NCBI GenBank assembly: GCA_029239675.1
Contig: JARBUM010000023.1
Span: 1 to 32,140 of the forward strand
Origin: Pelosinus sp.
GTDB taxonomy: Bacteria > Bacillota > Negativicutes > DSM-13327
Length of the DNA: 32,140 nucleotides
Direction of reading: 5' to 3'
How positions within the stretch are numbered: the stretch's first letter is position 1; each line of letters opens with the position of its first letter. Positions 1-7,681 of this stretch are shown piece by piece. The notes under the pieces were generated by a model. It searched no databases, had not been told where the DNA came from, and saw only the letters and a list, made by a program, of their open reading frames with translations. Position numbers and translations under genes: made by a program.

Positions 1-274
1 TGGCCTCTCTCACTACCTTACTATTTGTGATAATTTCTACGCCTTCCCATACTTCATTACTACAGGCGGTTTTTAACTTCCGCTGCCCTTTAATTTCTAC
101 GAGACAAACGCGACAAGTAGCTCTTACTGCTAAATCTGGGTGATAACAAAGAATAGGAATCTGAATTCCAATTTTCTTAGCTGCATCTATAATTAAGGTC
201 CCTTCTGGTACCCTTACAGAAATACCATCAATTGTTAGTGTCACTTCGTTATTTGGATTGGCCACATGCTGCAT
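1..274 (-). CDS. N-terminus of NuoG/HydA/FdhA-like iron-sulfur subunit (partial, runs off the window)
   Basis: Translation from ATG at 274 begins MQHVANPNNEVTLTIDG and continues through position 1 with no stop; about 91 residues are visible. It has the plant-type [2Fe-2S] ferredoxin fold that opens NuoG, [FeFe]-hydrogenase HydA/HndD and NAD-linked formate dehydrogenase alpha chains: a CYHPDLAVRATC segment, then CRVC, then a fourth Cys in KTAC, i.e. spacing C-x11-C-x2-C-x13-C. The start lies one base after the stop of the NuoF-like gene, so the two are co-transcribed and probably translationally coupled. In such operons this subunit carries the catalytic site (H-cluster or molybdopterin) or a chain of FeS clusters. 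The catalytic part is outside the window, so hydrogenase, formate dehydrogenase and NuoG cannot be told apart here. Confidence 0.85.
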   Translation of the reverse strand, partial: MQHVANPNNEVTLTIDGISVRVPEGTLIIDAAKKIGIQIPILCYHPDLAVRATCRVCLVEIKGQRKLKTACSNEVWEGVEIITNSKVVREA

Positions 275-275
275 A

Positions 276-1577
276 TTATTCCCCCCTCTCCCTTCCTATG
301 AAACAGTGATCAGCTGGGCATTGCTTTTGAATATGTGCCTCAAACTCGTCCCTAAAATATTTTAAACAACTAGTAAGAGCTACAGCGGCTGATTGCCCTA
401 ACCCACAAAAAGACGCATTCGTCATGGTATCAGTTAAACGCTTCATCACATGAAAATCTTCTTGTACAGCAACACCCTCTTGAAACTTACGTAAAATTTT
501 ATACATTTGCCAATTCCCCTCGCGACAGGGTGTGCATTTGCCACAAGATTCATGAATAAAAAATTCAGTAACTCCTTTTAGATAATCAATGATACATACA
601 GATTCATCTACCACAACAACGGCACCAGAACCCACACTTAGTCCTACGGATCGCAGTGCTTTATAACAGTAAGGCGTATCTAACTGCTCTGGTATACCAC
701 AGGGGCCAGATTGCCCACCTAAATGAAAAAACTTAAGTTTTTTGTTATTAGCTATGCCGCCACCAATTTGAGGATCATAAATAATGTCACGTAAGGTAAC
801 ACCAAAAGGTATTTCATATACGCCACGTTTAGCGACATGACCAGATAAGCACACTAATTTTGTTCCACCACTATCCTTAGTCCCATAACTTAGATACTTT
901 TCGCCGCCCATTTGAACAATAAGCGGAATATTAGCAAAACTCTCTACATTATTCACTAAAGTCGGCATAGAAAATAATCCGACTTCCGCTAAATGAGGTG
1001 GTTTAATTCTAGGTCTTCCCGCTTTGCCTTCTATTGAATTTAAGAGTGCTGAATTTTCCCCACACACATAGGCACCTGCTCCAGTCACTATATGAATATG
1101 AAAATCAAACTTCGTACCTAGAATGTTGTTTCCCAAATATCCACTCTCTATAGCATGATCTATGGCTTTTTGAAAACTCCTTTGAATTGCTGCATATTCA
1201 CCCCGAATATAAATATAACCATCATTGGAATTAAACACATATCCAGCAATAATCATACCTTCAATGACCCCCAAAGGATCTTGACTTAATAGCAATTTAT
1301 CCTTAAAGGTGCCAGGTTCTCCCTCATCTGCATTACAGACAATATATTTCGGAAATTCAGGTATATGAAGCAAATGTTCCCATTTAGCTCCTGCCGGATA
1401 AGCCGCACCGCCACGGCCCAACAGTTTAGCAGTTTTTATTTCAGCAATAATTTCAGTAGGATCCTGTGTAAAAGCCTTCTTTAGACCTTCAAATCCACCA
1501 GCATGTACATATTCCTCTACTGATTCAGGGGTTATGTTATTGCAATTTTTAGAAATTAATCGTACTATTTTTGACAT
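276..1577 (-). CDS. NuoF/HydB-like NADH-binding flavoprotein subunit
   Basis: 433 aa, the size of a canonical NuoF core. Visible motifs are the NADH-binding glycine-rich loop GRGGAAYPAG (about residue 54), the FMN-site segment NADEGEPGTFKDK (about 82), and the [4Fe-4S] ligands ESCGKCTPCREG followed by the fourth ligand in SFCGLGQSA. It oxidises NADH, or reduces NAD+, through FMN and passes electrons to the FeS subunit encoded next. Unlike many bifurcating HydB proteins, it lacks both the N-terminal thioredoxin-like [2Fe-2S] domain and the C-terminal 2x[4Fe-4S] ferredoxin domain. It overlaps the upstream NuoE-like gene by 13 nt and is followed after one base by the next subunit. This gives a three-gene set typical of soluble NAD(P)-linked hydrogenases or formate dehydrogenases rather than full complex I. 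The family call is secure; the exact complex is inferred. Confidence 0.9.
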   Translation of the reverse strand: MSKIVRLISKNCNNITPESVEEYVHAGGFEGLKKAFTQDPTEIIAEIKTAKLLGRGGAAYPAGAKWEHLLHIPEFPKYIVCNADEGEPGTFKDKLLLSQDPLGVIEGMIIAGYVFNSNDGYIYIRGEYAAIQRSFQKAIDHAIESGYLGNNILGTKFDFHIHIVTGAGAYVCGENSALLNSIEGKAGRPRIKPPHLAEVGLFSMPTLVNNVESFANIPLIVQMGGEKYLSYGTKDSGGTKLVCLSGHVAKRGVYEIPFGVTLRDIIYDPQIGGGIANNKKLKFFHLGGQSGPCGIPEQLDTPYCYKALRSVGLSVGSGAVVVVDESVCIIDYLKGVTEFFIHESCGKCTPCREGNWQMYKILRKFQEGVAVQEDFHVMKRLTDTMTNASFCGLGQSAAVALTSCLKYFRDEFEAHIQKQCPADHCFIGRERGE

Positions 1578-2056
1578 GATAATGCCCCCTGATACTTTCT
1601 TATAATATCAATAATTTTTGTTTGGGTTAAATCCCCATATACATCCTCACCAATTTTAGCGACTGGGCCTATATCACAAGCGCCTACACAGGCAGTATAT
1701 AACAAGGTAAATTGTTGATCCTTTGTTGTTTCACCAACCTTGATACCTAATTGTTCTTCAAAGATTTTTGCGATTGCATCAGATTTATTGATATAACAGG
1801 GAGTGCTCTTGCAAATTTCAATCACATACTTACCACGAGGCTCTGTTGAAAACATCGCATAAAAAGTTAAGACATCATATACTTTGCTTAAGGGTAAATT
1901 AAGTTCTGAAGCAACAATCTTAGCCCATTCTTCCTCCACAGAATTTTTCCCTGAAGCATTTTGAATGGCAAGAAGGATCAATAATAATTTTTCCTTCGAC
2001 TTACCTATGCCTTCGATAATCGTAAGAATTTGTGACGAATTTAGTTCCCCAACCAT
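1565..2056 (-). CDS. NuoE/HydC-like [2Fe-2S] thioredoxin-fold subunit
   Basis: 163 aa, typical NuoE length. The C-terminal half has the four cluster ligands in the usual pattern: CKSTPC (Cx4C), then about 36 residues later CVGAC (Cx3C), followed by the conserved DIGPVAKIGEDVYGDL tail. The N-terminal half is the helical NuoE domain (LNLPLSKVYDVLTFYAMFSTEPRGKY). In NADH-linked hydrogenases, formate dehydrogenases and complex I, this subunit sits beside the flavoprotein and carries the N1a-type cluster. It is the first gene of the left-edge operon. ATG at 2056 is preceded by a purine-rich AAGGAGAGGAAGA stretch. Upstream lies module A (2134-2239), a promoter and leader hairpin duplicated before the response regulator. 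Confidence 0.9.
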   Translation of the reverse strand: MVGELNSSQILTIIEGIGKSKEKLLLILLAIQNASGKNSVEEEWAKIVASELNLPLSKVYDVLTFYAMFSTEPRGKYVIEICKSTPCYINKSDAIAKIFEEQLGIKVGETTKDQQFTLLYTACVGACDIGPVAKIGEDVYGDLTQTKIIDIIRKYQGALSCQK

Positions 2057-2133
2057 ATGTCTCTTCCTCTCCTTTATACTCTTATCCCTGCAAGCATAAA
2101 CCTTTAATCCACTCTTTGTATACTTCTAGAAAA

Positions 2134-2186
2134 AAGACTTGTCCTATGCTCTTAAGGCTAATTTGCCAAGCAAAAGTTCAAGTCTT
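2134..2186 (-). promoter_or_regulatory. Leader hairpin of duplicated module, copy A
   Basis: Read on the minus strand, outer arms AAGACTTG and CAAGTCTT pair perfectly. They enclose an asymmetric internal loop (AACTTTT against ATAGGA) and a variable apical stem (GCTT-GGC / GCC-AAGAGC with bulges). The first 18 nt (AAGACTTGAACTTTTGCT) and the last 18 nt (AGCATAGGACAAGTCTTT) are identical to copy B at 4258-4306. In this copy the 3' arm runs into six T, so it could also end or attenuate transcription. It lies about 77 nt before the NuoE-like start. Confidence 0.7.
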
Positions 2187-2206
2187 TTCATTTAATGGAT
2201 ATAATT

Positions 2207-2239
2207 ATTATATTATAGGATGGATTTATTGTATACTTG
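2207..2239 (-). promoter_or_regulatory. Promoter of the nuoE-like operon, module copy A
   Basis: On the minus strand, CAAGTATACAA (2229-2239), a 16-nt gap and TATAAT (2207-2212). The block and spacing are identical to copy B (4326-4358). A sigma-A reading is TATACA-17-TATAAT, a weak -35 with a perfect -10, so CAAGTATACAA may also be an activator site. A further TTGTATACTT (plus strand) lies at 2116-2125, downstream of the hairpin. A second overlapping TATAAT lies at 2212-2217. Confidence 0.6.
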
Positions 2240-2260
2240 TAACCTTCTAAATAAATGGAT

Positions 2261-3484
2261 TTATTTCAGAAGTTGAGATACAAAAACCAACTGTATACCT
2301 CCTGCCTCTAACTCAGGCACCATTTCCCTCACCGCTACGGCTGTATTCATACGAGCATGGCCAATAACCGTCACTGTACCATGTTTAGCCGCCATCTCCT
2401 GAGCAATGCGCAATTTTGCTTTTACAGCACTCACATCATCCGTATTGTCAAGAAACAATTCATTTTCTCCAGCTTGTATCCCCATTTGCCTAGCTGTCTC
2501 AGCAGCGATGGATTGACTATTGGTACGACTATCTACAAAAAACAGATTATTAGATTTTAGAACACTGAGTACATTTTTCATGACCCGTCTATCAGCTGTA
2601 GCTCTTGATCCTTGATGATTATTTACTCCCATCAGCCCTGGTACTGCTTGGATGGCCTTTTGTACCATATCTTGTATTGCTCCGTCACTCATATTTACAG
2701 TAACAGTTAATTCTTCAGATTGTGCTCCTTGGGATAATGGCTCCATTGGCAAATGCAAAATAACTTGATTCCCCGAACTTAGTCCTTTAGCTGCAGCTTC
2801 ATTGCTAAAAGGGCGGTAGGGTATTACAGCAAAGGTAATGGGCCGGGAGATAGCAGCGAAAGCATCAATTGATTCTTTATTATAGCCAAAATCATCAATG
2901 ATAATTGCCATTTGTCCCTGCACTCTTCCGCTCATTTTTTTTTCAGAATTACTTATAGTCTTCGGAAAATCGTTTTTTTCTTTGGTAACATATACCCTGT
3001 CACTAATAATGGTAATGTCCTCTTCAGCTAATTTATCTTTTAAACCAATATCAAGGCGTACCACTGCTATTCCTTGATATGTATCAGGCTGAGAAGATAA
3101 TATTTGGCCACCGGCATTCTTTACTCCATTATCCAGCATTTGTTTCATAGATTCTAGGGAGGTTTCCGGTGATACAGTGACAAGCAATTGCCGTGTATGC
3201 CAGCGAATCGTTCCTTCAATATTTTTCCGTGGCACTTCTTTTGCTATTTCTTTAGTTTCTCCTATAGAGAATTCACCTTTTCGTAAGACAGAATCAACAG
3301 CAACGTGCACTTTCTTACTCGCGTCAGTAAAATCCGCTACCGCTCCAGCTCCAGTCTTCTCAAGATTGTGCTTTGGAGGAGTTTGCTGATTTGAATCTTG
3401 GGTAAAATTCACATATAAGGCCATCATTACTAAAGCAACTATTAAGATTAGCCAGATACCTTTTCTATCCTTTCCTTTTGCCAT
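2261..3484 (-). CDS. Divergent polysaccharide deacetylase family protein (YibQ/DUF610-like)
   Basis: 407 aa. One N-terminal membrane anchor (about residues 10-26, GIWLILIVALVMMALYV) is followed by a low-complexity linker and an accessory region of about 170 residues. The C-terminal domain of about 215 residues has the hallmarks of the divergent polysaccharide deacetylase family (Pfam Polysacc_deac_2): MAIIIDDFGYN, HLPMEPL, VNNHQGSRAT, FFVDSRT and GHARMNTA. The domain is probably outside the cytoplasmic membrane and acts on an envelope glycan; the substrate is not known for the family. ATG at 3484 follows GGGAGG. Its start is 33 nt after the response-regulator stop, so the two are likely co-transcribed. 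The accessory region (residues about 40-190) is not one I recognise. Confidence 0.85.
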   Translation of the reverse strand: MAKGKDRKGIWLILIVALVMMALYVNFTQDSNQQTPPKHNLEKTGAGAVADFTDASKKVHVAVDSVLRKGEFSIGETKEIAKEVPRKNIEGTIRWHTRQLLVTVSPETSLESMKQMLDNGVKNAGGQILSSQPDTYQGIAVVRLDIGLKDKLAEEDITIISDRVYVTKEKNDFPKTISNSEKKMSGRVQGQMAIIIDDFGYNKESIDAFAAISRPITFAVIPYRPFSNEAAAKGLSSGNQVILHLPMEPLSQGAQSEELTVTVNMSDGAIQDMVQKAIQAVPGLMGVNNHQGSRATADRRVMKNVLSVLKSNNLFFVDSRTNSQSIAAETARQMGIQAGENELFLDNTDDVSAVKAKLRIAQEMAAKHGTVTVIGHARMNTAVAVREMVPELEAGGIQLVFVSQLLK

Positions 3485-3517
3485 GTATGGCCTCCCTTTT
3501 CAAAATATCGTTATCAA

Positions 3518-4210
3518 TCAACTATTATCTAATTGTCTCTCATGATTACAGCGATATCGATATACAGGTCTCCCTACAGCCCCATAACTAATTTCAACAT
3601 GTAATAAATCTACGCTTTGAAAATACTTAAGATATTTACGAATAGACACCGGGGAAAGCCCCACATAGTTTGCCATTTCTTCAGCAGTAAACTCTTCCTT
3701 TTGCTCTAGAATATGCTCCCATACCCTTTTAATTGTATTACGGTCCAATCCTTTAGGTAATTCAACATCCATTTGAGAATGTCTTACAAAAATCTGTTGG
3801 TCCAAAAGGTTTTGAGACAAATTAGAAGCATCTCTTATTAAGAGTAACCTTTTTTTAAAAGAAACTAAAGCAGTTTGCATCCGTTCAAATTCAAATGGCT
3901 TAATCAAATAGTCAACTGCCCCATTTCGAAGAGCCATTTGAATACTTTGATTATCTCGGGCTGCAGATACTACAATAACATCCACACTGTAATCTTGCTG
4001 ACGAATAGCAGATAGTAATTCTAATCCATTCATATTAGGCATGAAAATATCCAAAAGAACTAAGTCAATATTCTTTTCTTCAAGAAATTTTAATGCCTCT
4101 TCACCATTTTTTACGATCCCAATAAATAAAAAGCCTTCTACTCGCTCAACATAGCGTCGATTTAATTCAGCGACCATAGGATCATCTTCTACGATTAAAA
4201 CTTTTATCAT
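3518..4210 (-). CDS. CitB/DcuR-type response regulator
   Basis: 230 aa. Receiver domain 1-120 has the acidic pair E8/D9/D10 (IVEDDPMVAE), phosphoacceptor D54 (VLLDIFMPNMNGLELL) and K104 (YLIKPFEF). A linker is followed by a C-terminal winged HTH (about 174-197, FTAEEMANYVGLSPVSIRKYL), as in the CitB/DcuR/MalR subfamily that partners CitA/DcuS kinases sensing C4-dicarboxylates or citrate. The cognate kinase is very probably the DcuS-like protein at 5879-7495, although the ndh gene separates them. RBS AAAGGAG precedes ATG at 4210. It has its own promoter and leader hairpin (module B), the same module as that of the nuoE-like operon. This suggests that a common factor, perhaps this regulator itself, controls both. 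Confidence 0.92.
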   Translation of the reverse strand: MIKVLIVEDDPMVAELNRRYVERVEGFLFIGIVKNGEEALKFLEEKNIDLVLLDIFMPNMNGLELLSAIRQQDYSVDVIVVSAARDNQSIQMALRNGAVDYLIKPFEFERMQTALVSFKKRLLLIRDASNLSQNLLDQQIFVRHSQMDVELPKGLDRNTIKRVWEHILEQKEEFTAEEMANYVGLSPVSIRKYLKYFQSVDLLHVEISYGAVGRPVYRYRCNHERQLDNS

Positions 4211-4257
4211 TCTGATTCTCCTTTACGAAGTCTATATCCTACTCTTATCTAAACAGA

Positions 4258-4306
4258 AAGACTTGTCCTATGCTCACTTCAATCTCTGAGCAAAAGTTCA
4301 AGTCTT
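4258..4306 (-). promoter_or_regulatory. Leader hairpin of duplicated module, copy B
   Basis: Minus-strand arms AAGACTTG and CAAGTCTT enclose the same internal loop as copy A (AACTTTT / ATAGGA) and a clean apical stem GCTCA...TGAGC with a 10-nt loop. The apical sequence differs from copy A but still pairs, which is the pattern expected of a selected RNA structure. The 3' arm is followed by TTTCTGTTT, a weaker T-run than in copy A. It lies about 47 nt before the response-regulator start. Confidence 0.7.
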
Positions 4307-4325
4307 CTTAACTTATAGTGTATTT

Positions 4326-4358
4326 ATTATAATACACCCTATTCTATTTGTATACTTG
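4326..4358 (-). promoter_or_regulatory. Promoter of the response-regulator gene, module copy B
   Basis: On the minus strand, CAAGTATACAA (4348-4358), 16 nt, TATAAT (4326-4331), then 19 nt to the leader hairpin. The block, the spacing and the distance to the hairpin match copy A (20 nt there). This is a TATACA-17-TATAAT sigma-A-like reading with a conserved upstream CAAG. Confidence 0.6.
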
Positions 4359-4443
4359 CAATTTTGGTGAGTGAATACTGAAACATCCATTCCAGTGAGT
4401 AAGCCCTAGTTATAAGAATAACTAGATGCAATTTTTACTTTAC

Positions 4444-5700
4444 TTATTGTCGAGTGATGATACGTACAACTCTTTCATATACAAGATAATCCCACATCCA
4501 TTTCACAAAAACAACGGCCCGATTACGAAAATCTATGAGACGTAAAATATGCACCAAAGACCAGATGGACCAGGCAATAAAACCATGAGATTTGAATTTA
4601 CCCATATGCACTACAGCTGCATTACGACCTATGGTTGCCATATTTCCTACATCTTTGTATATGAACTTTTTAAGTTCTTTACCACGAATTAAGTTGCGTA
4701 TATTTTTTGCCGCAATTTCAGCCTGTTGTATCGCTACGGGCGCTATCATTGGCAAAGGCCGTTCCCCCTGAACATAATGAGCCGCATCACCAATTACAAA
4801 TACGTCAGGACGAGTTGGCAATTGTAAAAAATCGTTTACAATGGCTCGCCGCATACTAGCTTGTTCAACATCCAATGTATCAATCAAGGAGTTGGCTTTT
4901 ACGCCTGCTGCCCAAACAACAGTATAGGTGGGAATGACTTCGCCCCCCTTTAGACTCATTCTCTCCCCATCATAGTCTGTAACCTGCACACATAAACGTA
5001 CTTCGACATGTTTGCGAATTAGGGTTTCTACGGTAGCATCACGCAGTTCTTCCGGCATGGTTGCAAATAATTTATCAGAAGCCTCTACTAGCACAATGCG
5101 TACTTCTTTAAAGTTTAAATTATGATATTCTTTTACCATAACATGATAAATCAGTTCCGACAATGCACCTGCAGATTCTACCCCTGTAGGACCGCCGCCA
5201 ACAATCACAAAGGTTAATAAGGCCCTACGCTTATCAGCATCCTTCTCGTGGGCTGCCAATTCAAACATACGTAGTACATGATTACGAATCATAACGGATT
5301 CATCCAAGGTTTTCATGCCAAAACCATTTTTCTCCATAGATTCCATGCCAAAATAATTTGTTGTTCCCCCTGCTGCTACCACCAGATAATCATAGGCAAT
5401 TTTACCTGTATTCATACTAACCACTTTTTTATCAAAATCTACATCTGCTACTTCCGCTAAGCGAAAGTCTACATTTTTCTGATCTCTAAAGATAGCACGG
5501 ACAGGATAGGCAATATCATCTACGGATAATCCAGCCGTTGCCACTTGATAGAGCAAAGGCTGAAATAAGTGATAGTTATATTTATCGATAAGGGTAATCT
5601 TTACCTCATGTTTTGCCAAGGCTCGAGCTGTGCGTATTCCGCCAAAACCAGCACCAACAATTACAATATGAGGTGGCATTACCGCTGTTGTACTCTCCAC
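4444..5700 (-). CDS. ndh: Type II NADH dehydrogenase (NDH-2), NAD(P)/FAD oxidoreductase
   Basis: 418 aa, normal NDH-2 size. The N-terminal FAD Rossmann motif is HIVIVGAGFGGIRTARAL (about 11-28). A second dinucleotide motif for NADH, FVIVGGGPTGVESAGALSE, lies near 165-185, and the FAD-contact VFVIGDAAHY near 300. The C-terminus is amphipathic and hydrophobic (WSIWSLVHILRLIDF...VKWMWDYLVY), as in the membrane-attaching tail of NDH-2. It moves electrons from NADH to membrane quinone without pumping ions. Start GTG at 5700 follows GGAGG with a 9-nt gap. It lies between the sensor kinase (178 nt downstream of its stop) and the response regulator on the same strand, so it may be co-regulated with them. 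An NADH:rubredoxin or other acceptor role cannot be excluded in an anaerobe. Confidence 0.9.
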   Translation of the reverse strand: MESTTAVMPPHIVIVGAGFGGIRTARALAKHEVKITLIDKYNYHLFQPLLYQVATAGLSVDDIAYPVRAIFRDQKNVDFRLAEVADVDFDKKVVSMNTGKIAYDYLVVAAGGTTNYFGMESMEKNGFGMKTLDESVMIRNHVLRMFELAAHEKDADKRRALLTFVIVGGGPTGVESAGALSELIYHVMVKEYHNLNFKEVRIVLVEASDKLFATMPEELRDATVETLIRKHVEVRLCVQVTDYDGERMSLKGGEVIPTYTVVWAAGVKANSLIDTLDVEQASMRRAIVNDFLQLPTRPDVFVIGDAAHYVQGERPLPMIAPVAIQQAEIAAKNIRNLIRGKELKKFIYKDVGNMATIGRNAAVVHMGKFKSHGFIAWSIWSLVHILRLIDFRNRAVVFVKWMWDYLVYERVVRIITRQ

Positions 5701-5878
5701 GCTTACATTCCTCCACTTTAAAATCTTCCCACAAATACTAATTATATTCTAATGCAATAAAAAAATAATTGTACATTATAAATTTTTAATAACTAATAAC
5801 TAACTTAAATAACTAGAATTTCCTTTTAGATTAGCCTCACATTCACATAAACAGTACAAGAAAGACCTTCTATTTATT

Positions 5879-7495
5879 CTAACTCTTTATTTTATAAGGA
5901 ATATTCACCATAAATACTGTTCCTTCCCCTGGCCTGCTTTCAAATTCAATCGTTCCCTCTAGACGCTCTAAGCTGCGTTGAACTAAATGCAAACCAAAGC
6001 CTCTATTTTCCTCCTTACTAGAGATACCTTTTTCAAATAGTGTATTGCTTATTTCTGGCAAAATCCCCTCACCCGTATCACTTACATGGATGGTTAAGGT
6101 CCCCTTATTATAATATATATGCAGTTCTATCTCTTTATAAATACTATTGGCTACTGCATCAAAAGCATTTTCTACTAAATTACCAATAATCGTTACCAAT
6201 TCATGGACAATTTCACTGTCCCAGGGCTTAGGGACAAAGCTTTCTTCAGCCAGATGCATAATTACATTCTTTTCTCGTGACAAACTTAGTTTACTTAAAA
6301 TAAAGCCCGCAAGAACCGGCTCCTTAATACGTTTGGCTACGAAGTTGATTTCTTCTTCATGCTCAGATGCAATCTTATTAATATAGGTTGCCAATTGAGA
6401 ATAACTTTTTAATTTGACTAGGCCTAATATAACATGCAATCGGTTCATAAATTCGTGAGCCTGGGCTCTAAGAGCATCCACATAATCCTGCACACCTGTA
6501 AGCTGCTCTGCCAAGTCTTTCACCTCTGTTTTGTCCCGAAAGGTAGAAATAGCTCCCACAATTTTTCCATCCACAATCATTGGCAAACAATTAGCAATCA
6601 CGGGGGAACCATGAAAATTTTGTTCCTGATCCAATTGTGCTACCCCAGATTCAATCACATCTAGTAAATTCATATTCGGTACATAATTTGTAATGTATTT
6701 ACCTACAGGGCTGTCATCCACTCCTGCCATACCCAAGATTCTAAGTGCCTCAGCATTTGCCAAAGTAATCATTCCCTGACTATCAACGGCAAGAATCCCT
6801 TCATATACAGACTGCAACATGGCATTTCGCTCTTCCAGTCGATTGGCAATCTCCTCTGGCTCAAGGCCAAATAAAATGTTTTTTACATTTTCCGACAGCA
6901 AATACGCACCGATCATACCAATAAACATACCAATTAGTATTGCCGCAATTAATGCTTTTTGTGTCTCTTTCTCTAAGATTCTTATATTATCCATTAAGAC
7001 ACCAACCACTACCACGCCTACCTGCTTTCCCTCTGGAGTAAAGACTGGCACAAAGGCCCGCAATGCATCTCCTAAGGTTCCCTTAGCTACTGAAACATAT
7101 TCTTTACCAAAAAAGGAATCCGCTTCATCTCCCCCAACAAACTTTTGCCCGATCTTTTCGAAATTAGGATGAGACTTACGAATACCCTGCATGTCTAAAA
7201 TAACAATATATTCAACCTCAGCTGCAATCACACTCTCATTAGCATACGTCCGCATAGCACTTATATCTTTTTCTTTCGCTAATCCCTCAATTACCAGAGG
7301 AGATTTAGCAATAATATGCGCTACACTCATTGCTTTTCTCCCTGTCGCCTTCTGTGCATCTATTTCAATATTTTGGGAAATCAATACATTGGTAGCCAAT
7401 AATGCCACAACTACTACAGCAAATGTCAAAACCATTATTTTGGTTTGTAACTTAAAATTTCTATTTAAATACAAAAATACACTATTTAAGAACAA
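5879..7495 (-). CDS. DcuS/CitA-type sensor histidine kinase
   Basis: 538 aa, close to DcuS length. TM1 is about 21-40 and TM2 about 181-201, flanking an extracytoplasmic sensor domain. That domain has the CitA/DcuS signature SHPNFEKIGQKFVGGDE (108-124). A cytoplasmic PAS domain lies at about 222-325. The phosphoacceptor box AQAHEFMNRLHV has H347. The HATPase has an N-box (NLVENAFDA), G1 (SDTGEGI) and RGFGLHLV. It probably senses an extracellular organic acid such as a C4-dicarboxylate or citrate and phosphorylates the CitB-type regulator at 3518-4210. Start TTG at 7495 is chosen because AAGGTGGTG lies 5 nt upstream and the translation is in phase with TM1. No transporter for a dicarboxylate is visible nearby, so the ligand is inferred only. 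Confidence 0.92.
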   Translation of the reverse strand: MFLNSVFLYLNRNFKLQTKIMVLTFAVVVVALLATNVLISQNIEIDAQKATGRKAMSVAHIIAKSPLVIEGLAKEKDISAMRTYANESVIAAEVEYIVILDMQGIRKSHPNFEKIGQKFVGGDEADSFFGKEYVSVAKGTLGDALRAFVPVFTPEGKQVGVVVVGVLMDNIRILEKETQKALIAAILIGMFIGMIGAYLLSENVKNILFGLEPEEIANRLEERNAMLQSVYEGILAVDSQGMITLANAEALRILGMAGVDDSPVGKYITNYVPNMNLLDVIESGVAQLDQEQNFHGSPVIANCLPMIVDGKIVGAISTFRDKTEVKDLAEQLTGVQDYVDALRAQAHEFMNRLHVILGLVKLKSYSQLATYINKIASEHEEEINFVAKRIKEPVLAGFILSKLSLSREKNVIMHLAEESFVPKPWDSEIVHELVTIIGNLVENAFDAVANSIYKEIELHIYYNKGTLTIHVSDTGEGILPEISNTLFEKGISSKEENRGFGLHLVQRSLERLEGTIEFESRPGEGTVFMVNIPYKIKS

Positions 7496-7533
7496 AACTA
7501 CACCACCTTATTTTCACCTTACAAGATATCTCT

Positions 7534-7562
7534 ATTATAGGAATCTAAAGTGCAAAAGACAA
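7534..7562 (-). promoter_or_regulatory. Sigma-A-type promoter of the sensor kinase
   Basis: On the minus strand, TTGTCT (7557-7562), 17-nt spacer, TATAAT (7534-7539). The start codon is about 40 nt downstream. Confidence 0.55.
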
Positions 7563-7588
7563 GAACAATACATCTATTATTAAATGAG

Positions 7589-7638
7589 GAAGATCAAGAT
7601 TCAGGTGTAATTAAAACTCCACTTGAATCTTGATCTTC
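7589..7638. terminator. Long intergenic hairpin, probable bidirectional terminator
   Basis: A 19-bp inverted repeat with a single mismatch (left arm GAAGATCAAGATTCAGGTG, right arm 7620-7638) has a 12-nt A/T-rich loop. It sits 44 nt beyond the stop of the SagB-like gene and upstream of the kinase promoter. Neither side has a strong T-run, so termination is inferred from position and stem strength. Confidence 0.5.
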
Positions 7639-7681
7639 TGTATTTATTACATATGGCTATTCTCAAAATGGATTTTAGCGA

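Noticed and set aside
2032-2250. Plus-strand ORF of 72 codons across module A
   Set aside because: It overlaps the NuoE start and the hairpin, has no RBS and low-complexity translation; it is a by-product of the AT-rich leader.
6819-7583. Long plus-strand ORFs opposite the sensor kinase
   Set aside because: Shadows of the kinase coding frame with Ser/Thr/Ile/Pro-rich translation and no ribosome-binding site.
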